DNA of 23,078 nucleotides from Podaxis mareebaensis (lineage: Eukaryota > Basidiomycota > Agaricomycetes > Agaricales > Agaricaceae): positions 1-23,078 of the forward strand of contig JAEUWP010000261.1 of NCBI GenBank assembly GCA_018524725.1, read 5' to 3'. The first letter of the stretch is position 1, and each line of letters opens with the position of its first letter. The translations under genes and the position numbers were made by a program. Of this stretch, positions 16,500 through 23,078 are shown in pieces. The notes under the pieces are model-generated. The model searched no databases and was not told the origin of the DNA. It saw nothing but the letters and a program-made list of their open reading frames with translations.

Positions 16500-17871
16500 T
16501 TAAGATTCGCCGATGTCCTGCCCTTTAATCAGGAAAATCCACCCATAATCCCTGATCTCACCCCCTCTCTTTCTCCTCAGGCCTGATTGGCGTTGCTCAT
16601 TGTCTTCGAGATTAGGGAAGAAATATTCAACTTCATATGCCCAATGGATAGTCCCCATCACCCAGTTTAGCAGCGTCCTCCGGATTTTTGAATCATCTGG
16701 CAAGTCCTGGGTGGTGTCTGTGTCGGGTGCTGCATCCGTGTTGGCTGGCGAGGAAGCGGCCTTTCGGGTGAAGAAAGAAGGGAATAGGCTACTCAGGATG
16801 CCACCCGAACCTCTCGCAGCGTCGGTGATTGTTGAAGGGCGTTTGTGGGTCTCCAGCTCGTCTTTGAGCTGCATAATGCGCTCACGTATCATGGCTCCCA
16901 CAAAATTGACTGCGCCTTGTAAGGTGAGCTCTGCGTCCGCTGCCAGAAGAAAAGCTATCAGATTCAAGTGACTGCGGTCGCTTTTCGATCTAGAATGCCA
17001 TGCTTGGTGGATATTGTAGGCGAAAAGTTCCTACGAGATAGTTAGAATCACGTGACAAATGGCACGACGATCAAGAGGCTTACCGTGACACAAGCAATGA
17101 TCTCAAGTGCCAACGCCAGTGAACGCCGAAATTGAACGTGTTTCTCCATCGAAAGGAACAGTTCCGAAACTATTCGATGACCGCTCATTGTTATTCGCCA
17201 TTCCAAATATTCCGTAACTGGGGCAGGCGACAGCCGTGAGGGGTTCGGCTTGGGTGGGGGATGAAAGTGAGCATTTAAGAGTTCCTGGATGAGGTCTTGC
17301 AAGGTTTCACTGGAGGCGGAGTTGAAGTATGACAGGTGATGCACGATACTAGGAGGACGATAGCAAGAGTCAGTAGTGTGGCATCTGCGACCAGTCGCTC
17401 AGGACTATGGGCGAGCACATACCATTGCCAAGGCGATTGAACCAGTAAATCGGAAAGCGGTTTGACGGGTTGAGTTGCTTCTGAAGGCGATACTGGAGAA
17501 AGGCCTTCAAAATCAATGATCCGATGAGGCCGAAGCGTCTCCTCGGCGACTAGAGCACATATGCCCATCCATTCTGTGGCTATTTGCAAAATCGAGGGGA
17601 CAGTGGCACTTTTCGCGACGGAAGAAAAGGGAAAGTAAGTGCTGGCAAGTAGCCCAGGGTTATACTCTTTCAGAAATTCGCGCGCTGTTTTCTGGAGCCG
17701 CGAGTTCTTGGTCATAGCAAGATCTTCCGAACGACGTAGATGCCCAAGGATCCACGACAAAGAGATACCGGAAACGTGTTGATAAGAAGAGTTGATGTGC
17801 AAATCTCCGTCATCGTCATCCCCGGCAAAAGAAGTCAAAAGGCTGAGGAGATCAGGAAGTTGGTAACTCAT
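16500..17871 (-). CDS. Conserved-looking host protein of unknown function, 3 exons, 414 aa
   Basis: Model: exon 1 17871-17423, intron 17422-17349 (GTATGT...CTAG, 74 bp), exon 2 17348-17084, intron 17083-17031 (GTAAGC...GTAG, 53 bp, with a CTAAC branch-like site), exon 3 17030-16500, stop TAA. Exon lengths 449, 265 and 531 bp add to 415 codons with no internal stop, and both splice phases fit. The start MSYQLPDLLS is chosen over upstream non-ATG starts. I do not recognise the protein. It appears mainly helical, with an acidic DDDDGD patch near residue 20, an N-terminal block SWILGHLRRSEDLA, a central helical stretch LQDLIQELLNAHF, and a Ser/Ala-rich low-complexity linker near residues 305-350 before a C-terminal block WAYEVEYFFPNLED. 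No signal peptide or clear membrane segment is seen. CpG content and codon use are normal, unlike the element cluster to its left. The intact frame suggests a live gene. Confidence 0.78.
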
Positions 17872-17987
17872 AGAGACAGCAGGCGCCTGTCTTGACTCTG
17901 CCACCGTCACGTAAGCTATCGCAAGCGTGACAGCGCCTATCACCAAACTCCCCTACCCTGACTTTGGAATTCATAGCATACTTTCGC

Positions 17988-18004
17988 GGAATATATAATA
18001 TATA
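17988..18004 (-). promoter_or_regulatory. TATA-rich core promoter candidate for the 414-aa gene
   Basis: The minus strand carries a run of alternating T and A (TATATATTATATATTCC) about 120-130 bp upstream of the ATG at 17871. Spacing is plausible for a fungal TATA element. Nothing else identifies the transcription start. Confidence 0.4.
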
Positions 18005-19020
18005 GCACGGAGCAAAAATGACCATTAATATTTATTGATGCAGGATCTCGAACCGGAAATCTAACACCCAACGTCACAGCTTTCCTTTCCGATGCACCGC
18101 GTGTGCGTCTGCCCCAGCTTCAATGAACTCGAAGGCGCATTCCAATTCTTCTGCAACTATAGAGCCAGTCTAGACCCCGTTACTCCTAAACCCCAGAACC
18201 ATTGAAGGAGATGGCCCCACAGTCTAGAAACACAACACGAGTCTGGGAATGCACTGCGCTACTTCTCGAGCAGTCCATCTATTAGATAAAGGAATGCTTC
18301 CATCGTCTTGTTTAATTGGGAGTTGGGCATATTGGCAACCTCCAATTGCAATTCTAGTGCGACGAGTAACAGACTAGGAATGTGCCATCAACTCAACCAT
18401 GCTAACGACTGGAGAAAAGACGGCTCACCTAATATAATAACGATTAGAACTTCATCCTCTACCTTCGCCATTCTTATTTACTCATCCTGACTGTACCATG
18501 CGGTTGTAGCACGGAACACGAGGTCTCCTGGCTTATGGCATAGTGCACGGAAGTCTCTGCTTTGTTCGGATCCCTTCCCTGAGTGACACGGAAATGCAAT
18601 GGCCCAGAAACTCAGCTCAGGGCTCGCCAATTAGATATCTGTAACCTGCGGGGCAAGGCGCCTCCCATGTGAGGCAAGTGACCACAAACCATTAATCTAT
18701 TACTGGAGCCTCCATCTCCAAGTTTTCTTCAATTTTCGATCTCTCTGACTCGCACAGCAGGAGGGTTCAGCCTCGTCCTGGAATAACCTCTAGTGGCTTG
18801 TCTTGCTTTGGGATGAGATTCAACCATATTACGTGTCAGCGTCGCGAGTACGGCCATACCTTTCTGTCTTTCTCAGGTTTGGTAATCAACTTCCCACCAG
18901 AACAATCGGAGTAGATGGAATGAGCATTAGAACCTCGTCTCTGGTCCTTTGCCTCGATATGGTGTATTCGAATTGCAGGACCAGCCGGTGTAACCGTGGG
19001 TAGACTCTGGTTGAAATTGC
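18005..19020. other. Divergent intergenic region between two host genes
   Basis: About 1 kb with only short unrelated frames (60-86 codons) and no motif I recognise. It separates the start of the minus-strand gene (17871) from the start of the plus-strand gene (19077), so it should contain both promoters. CpG is at the level of the flanking genes. Confidence 0.5.
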
Positions 19021-19028
19021 ATAAAAAT
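19021..19028 (+). promoter_or_regulatory. TATA-like element of the secreted kinase-like gene
   Basis: ATAAAAAT lies 56 bp before the ATG at 19077, a usual distance for a fungal core promoter. Assignment is by position only. Confidence 0.4.
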
Positions 19029-19076
19029 CCACAAGCTATTATGACAGTCCCCAGCTTAGCTCCAGCACAATTTGCA

Positions 19077-19991
19077 ATGAAGTTTGCCTCTCCCACTTTC
19101 CTCCTCGCCCCCTATCTCGCCAACATAGCCTGTGTTCTGGCACTGCCCCCGGATACTGAAGGATCCACTAGCCTTTCTCGAAGGCAAAATGTTGGATCAA
19201 GTCAGCCTATTCCGGCAGTTGATTTAAACATGACTGACAAACGTTTACAGCAATCACGATCAACGGAATGCAGTACAGACTAGACCGTGAAGTTTCTGGT
19301 GAAGGGGGTGCCGTGGTTCGTCCGAATCATGCTCTCACCACCGGAGAATGTTGTTTGACGTGATCTGCTTAGACGTTCTAAGCAACAGCCGTCGCCACAA
19401 ACGGAACTTTCTACGCCAAGCGACCAATCCGCGTCGACCCACCGAGCCAGGACTTCCTAAATGAAATCACAAACACCCGAGAAGCTTCTCAAGTGCTGGG
19501 AACCAATATCTTCGTAGCGAGTGGCTCTAACTTGGGCTATACTTGGTTGATCACTGCACCGGCCCCTGGGGGTGAGATCTGGCTCCGATGGGACGCAGAT
19601 AAAACCAGGTTCGCAACGAGGGCTGCCTGTGAGGCGGACATGGAAACTGCTCGTACCATAGTTATAAGCCAGAACCAGAGACTCGCTACTGGTGCTGGAT
19701 TCGTTCATGGAGATAATCATCCCGGAAATGTGAGTCTCGATTCAACTTCAGTTTCGTATGAGAGCTCACATTGTCTGGAGTGGTACGTGCCCTCCACCGG
19801 TACTATCAATACCGCGGTTCCTATCGACTTTGGACTAGTCCGTGCCCCGCCTCCGGTAAGGTGTTCTTATATCCCATGCCATCTTTCTTATTCCAGAATA
19901 GGCCACCAACATCGAAACACTGGTTCGGGGTCAATATATCTATAATGCAGCCATGTGGGCAATATTTGTACAAGGTGGATTCTGCCTTTAG
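19077..19991 (+). CDS. Small secreted protein-kinase-like protein, 5 exons, 234 aa
   Basis: Model: exon 1 19077-19200, intron 19201-19250 (50 bp), exon 2 19251-19319, intron 19320-19382 (63 bp, weakest), exon 3 19383-19729, intron 19730-19780 (GTGAGT, 51 bp), exon 4 19781-19855, intron 19856-19901 (GTAAGG...ATAG, 46 bp), exon 5 19902-19991, stop TAG. The spliced frame is 705 bp without stops. Residues 1-22 form a signal peptide (MKFASPTFLLAPYL start, cleavage expected near VLA-LPP), followed by a Kex2-type RR site (SLSRRQ). Kinase-fold marks follow: a Gly-rich turn GEGGAVV, a lysine in FYAKRP that fits the ATP-binding Lys, the catalytic loop FVHGDNHPGN, and PIDFGLV as the metal-binding DFG. 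A glycosylation sequon NGT precedes the Lys. I infer membership of the short secreted kinase-like proteins common in agaricomycetes; it is shorter than a standard kinase domain and lacks much of the C-lobe. Whether it has activity is unknown. Confidence 0.72.
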
Positions 19992-20739
19992 TGAGCTAGC
20001 CTTCATCAAATTGCAGATGTACCCCTTTTAGTTGTAGTAGTGGTTGGCACAAATCTGAATGTCTGTTTTCCGCCAGAATCAATTGTTTCATCTGAATACC
20101 CTCTGATCAATTTAAACATACCTTTGATTCACATTTAAACACACCACCTAGTGTGTACAATGTTAAGTACTGAATAGTGACTCCAGACCTGTTGCCAGCC
20201 TAAGCCCAACCAACACAACACATCTTGTCTCATGCCTATTCTCACACAGGCTCCAGGTGTTTGCAGTCAATGCAAGAAACATGGGAGTATTGATGACATT
20301 GATGTGAACGCAGTCGAGCTTCATATTCGCGTCAGCTCAACAAAAATTGTTTGGACCGGAGTCGGAGCTTCGAGTAAGTTTCCACTGTTAAATTTCTCCC
20401 TACAAGTTGGATAAAGGTGCGACAAATTTGCAACGCCCGTTGCTGTTGTGTTAGCCGCCAGAGTTTTTTTTTTCGATTTACGGTCTTTTATTGTTCTATG
20501 TAGGACCCTGAGTCCGTACATTTTGGCCTACTCTTTATCTACTGTCCATGAGAGTCCGCTTCTGCCGAAACCTGTGGCCTGAGGGCCCGACCTACTTACT
20601 GGATCTATGTAACTACGATTGCTATGGATCCGTAATGTGATTACGATGTCCGAGTCTTTATATATGCTACAGTAGAATGGCGTTCCGTGAAAGACAACGA
20701 ACTGTTGAAGAAGGAAGATATGCTGCATTGGGATCGCCG
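19992..20739. other. Intergenic stretch, no gene supported
   Basis: Short frames of 60-74 codons only, without motifs. It contains a poly-T run at about 20465-20475. The right part (from about 20640) probably belongs to the 3' untranslated tail of the LINE on the minus strand. Confidence 0.45.
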
Positions 20740-20744
20740 AGTCT

Positions 20745-20905
20745 TGTCTCATCCCCTATTCTTACCGTCCCCTCCTGTTCTCCTCCTATCCTCGCTATCT
20801 CCTCCTATTCTCTTTGTCCCCTCTTATTTTCCCTGTTCTCCCTTTCTCTCCCTCTTCCGTTTCTCTCTCTCCCGCTCTTCTTCTTCCTTTCCATACTGCG
20901 TTTGT
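20745..20905 (-). repeat. Purine-rich 3' tail of a LINE (pyrimidine tract on plus strand)
   Basis: About 160 bp is nearly pure C/T on the plus strand with CTCCTCCTAT- and CTCTCCCTC-like units, so the LINE strand reads GAGGA/AGAGA repeats. It follows directly on the LINE C-terminal coding part. A simple purine tract at this place is common in fungal LINE 3' regions. Confidence 0.55.
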
Positions 20906-21390
20906 CCTCCAGTTTCCCCCACATGCCCTCATGGCGTTGATGTATCTGAAGAGTGATCTCCATCTATTCGGCTTTCCCAAGAGGTTTTCTAGGCGTAGCC
21001 TCTCGTTCGGCTCCACCTCTTGCGCAATGTTCATTCTTGCGTCCTCATATGCCTTGCACTCCAGTAGGTAGTGTCCGACTGTCTCCTTCGCCTGTTTGTC
21101 ACATGCCTAGCACCACGGGTTGTCTCTGAGCTTGAATCTGTAGAGATATCCATTCAGCGGGACGCGTCAGGCTATTCTCAGTTGCGTCAGCGCTGACCTG
21201 TTCCTCCTTGGCATGTCCGCAGTTGCTTTGGCAAGTTTTCCTTTGTCGAACTCGGTGCGCGCCTTCCATAGCCTCTCCCGCTGTTCTCATTGTTTTCCGT
21301 CCTTTCCTCAGCTTCCTTGTGCACTTCTCTCTGAACCGCCTCTTGCACACCTTCGCTATTGAGTCCCCTGAGTTCCAAACCCACTCCTCG
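20795..21390 (-). pseudogene. LINE ORF2 C-terminus (RNase H tail and CCHC zinc motif)
   Basis: Reading on the minus strand, the fragment begins near 21390 with VQREVHKEAEER in one frame. It shifts frame near 21280 and continues ERLWKARTEFDKGKLA, RNRSALTQLRIA, a TGA, then VPLNGYLYRFKLRDNPWC, a TAG at 21107-21109, then ACDKQAKETVGHYLLEC and WRSLFRYINAM. Allowing for the stop, C-x2-C followed by H-x4-C forms the zinc-binding motif that closes ORF2 of fungal LINEs with an RNase H domain. The TGA and TAG fit CGA and CAG changed by C-to-T. Endonuclease and reverse transcriptase are absent, so this is a 5'-truncated copy, the usual outcome of LINE insertion. Confidence 0.75.
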
Positions 21391-22150
21391 GTTCTTGGTA
21401 TATCTTCCTTGGATCCTCCTCCATTCCGGTTAATGTCAATTGGGCACTCAGTGATATTAGTTGCCTTGATTATAGGCCTAGAGTAGATGCATAGTCTAGA
21501 AACTGCTACAGGAGATAGTGTAGAGCTCATACAAGATATACACCTCGGGCGAAAACGATATAGTGGCCGGATGAAATGGGTAGGGAAATGGCGGTCATAC
21601 ATGTAGATCAATGCATGTATGACTACATGAACGTGGACTTTGGCATATGACGTAGGTCCCACTGTCCTCCGCTACCGTGAGTCTCGTCTGCGGTGAAGCC
21701 CTTTCGGACATGCATTAGTTATTGTAGTGGTGCATGGAGGGTGTTCCCGACTCCGTTCTCCACGGCATTCAGTAGAAATGATAACAAAGATACAAAAGAC
21801 ATACCCGCCCAATATATTGTCCATAACCGGCGTATTCACTAGGAATGGAAGCAGGAGTAAAGGTAGATATGCAAAGATACAGTGGGCAGGAAGCACAGTG
21901 GCGAGATTACTAGGCAAGCGAGAGTACAGAGCTGGCTGCCACATTGTTCACAAAGTGCGGGCAGGCTACCCCCTAGAACACGGAAGATGGGATGAGGATA
22001 ATGTAAAGCAGCCGCCTGACTACTACGGTGTGCGAGTGCGATAGCGTCCATCTATCGCTGGGCTCTAGTCCAACCAAGGTGAACATTGGGCCATCCCTCC
22101 AAGAGGGAGCCAGAGTATACAAGCGAATGTACACTACTTATATACCACGT
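21391..22150. other. No gene recognised; one strong inverted repeat
   Basis: Frames of 90-105 codons occur on both strands (21672-21944 minus, 21727-22044 plus) but overlap each other and carry no motif I know. A 10-bp perfect inverted repeat, arm GTCATACATG with a 10-nt loop, is at 21594-21623. The left part may be older LINE sequence decayed beyond recognition. Confidence 0.35.
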
Positions 22151-22178
22151 AGTTGAGTCATAATAAAATTTTGTGGGT

Positions 22179-22211
22179 GGTGCCGGCTACATGCGTAGCC
22201 GAATCGGCACC
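22179..22211. repeat. Nested hairpin with GGTGCCG outer and GGCTAC inner stems
   Basis: The outer arms GGTGCCG and CGGCACC (7 bp) enclose an inner stem GGCTAC/GTAGCC (sharing one base) with loop ATGC and a 4-5 nt bulge on the right. It is perfect within the arms and stands alone here. It has no T-run, so it is not a simple terminator. Function unknown. Confidence 0.5.
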
Positions 22212-23078
22212 CCCATGCATGCACGACAGGAAAGGCACCTATGAACATCTGCTGTTTGGTCGAGGTAAGCACGAAGCTACCTGGTTAGCGGTCCAGGCTG
22301 ACCCTTAGTGCCAGGCATTTGCGAATCCGCATTCCCACGATGGCAGGCCATCTGCCGATGCCTCCTGCTTCGCAGAGCTAGGGATTCAAGTTCGCAGCTT
22401 TCGCTGATTTCTCCAAAACACTTGAATAGTACCGCAAATCCAAAAAGAAAACCAGGTCAAGGCTCATCTACCCCTCCCGCGCCTAGGTCATGCGTTTATC
22501 CAACGTCCTCCTGCCATTGCCCTTGAAGTGACGAGCGATGACGGCGGCGCGGTCGGCCCATAAGAAACAAGGAAGCTGAAGGAGGCATAAGGCTACATCG
22601 TGGCACCGATGCTGATTACCTGCGCCACCCATTTCCTTTGGGCAATAATCATCTTGTCGAAGCGAATACCAAGGCACCACCCCCAACAAGAAGGCTCGGA
22701 TCATTGTACCGACTCGTTCTGGAAGAACGGGCGTCGGGCCTGAAATCCCTGAAGATAACTCGAGACAGACGACGGCAAAGGTGATGAAAATACATCAGTA
22801 TGGTATGAAGAGGCGGTTCAAGATTTAGTTTGAGAAGGTTCCAGAAGGGGCGGGCGATCTCTCGTTACATAGGTAATGTATGAGCCCCCGCCATGGCCCC
22901 ATAGCTGGAGGAAAGCCCGGGTACAAAATGCGGGATGCTGTCCTAAGGCGGGGTCTCTATCATTGCAGGTATAGGGTCCCACTGCGGGGTGGACCTTGAT
23001 GCATCAGGAAAAACGTCGTTTCCTTATCCAGTCAACTAAGGTGACTATAAGAAGCAGTGAGATACAGCAAGATTCACT
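22212..23078. other. Unassigned right end of the window
   Basis: Short frames on both strands (22308-22526 plus, 22483-22704 minus) with no recognised domain. Composition differs from the rest: GC-rich and CpG-rich. No intron signals or promoter stand out. I see nothing here that I can call a gene; it could be non-coding or foreign sequence. Confidence 0.35.

Noticed and set aside
18040..18056. B-box match GGTTCGAGATCC on the minus strand
   Set aside because: No matching A box and the T stem does not pair, so no tRNA gene.
21099..21662. Minus-strand open frame of 187 codons
   Set aside because: Most of it is a shadow of the LINE C-terminus, which reads in the other two frames and shows the zinc motif there.
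22280..22345. tRNA-like or SINE-like A box (TGGTTAGCGG) with a B-box-like GCGAATCC downstream
   Set aside because: The acceptor, anticodon and T stems cannot be formed; only the D-arm-like stem pairs.

Overview
The window looks like a transposon-rich stretch of a filamentous basidiomycete, probably an agaricomycete. The evidence is a Ty3-type chromovirus of the fungal Tf1/sushi kind, several LINE fragments of fungal type, and host genes with introns of 46-74 bp carrying GTATGT, GTAAGC or GTGAGT donors. No rRNA, tRNA or CRISPR array was found.

Region 1 (about 1-16.3 kb) is a cluster of broken mobile elements that is almost free of CpG (I count 2 CpG in 4081-5040). From the left, all on the minus strand: a LINE ORF1-like reading frame ending in a CCHC zinc knuckle (46-2427); a Pro/Gln-rich frame with a coiled-coil-like tail (2572-3934); and a Ty3 chromovirus gag-pol (4085-11617) that stays in one frame for 2,511 codons although roughly thirty in-frame stops interrupt it, with a probable 5' LTR at 11724-11991. 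On the plus strand follow a LINE reverse-transcriptase piece cut off at motif A (about 12120-12684), a probable LTR (12970-13244) and the start of a second retrotransposon gag (13455-13820). That gag is interrupted by an LTR-like segment (13821-14368), beyond which lies an unrecognised, frameshifted acidic protein frame on the minus strand (14501-15994).

Region 2 (about 16.5-20 kb) has normal CpG content and holds the only two host-type genes I can build: a three-exon gene of unknown function (16500-17871, minus, 414 aa) and a five-exon gene for a small secreted protein-kinase-like protein (19077-19991, plus, 234 aa). They are divergent, with about 1.2 kb between them.

Region 3 (about 20-23.1 kb) holds the 3' end of another LINE (minus, about 20.75-21.39 kb) and then about 1.7 kb in which I recognise no gene.

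The most unusual signal is in the chromovirus. From its LTR edge (11993) to about 2.63 kb the sequence carries about forty short perfect inverted repeats, with arms of 8-15 bp and loops of 0-16 nt, placed inside otherwise recognisable coding sequence. By hand estimate chance would give two or three. The neighbouring LINE and gag fragments at 12.1-13.8 kb lack them. I know of no description of this pattern.
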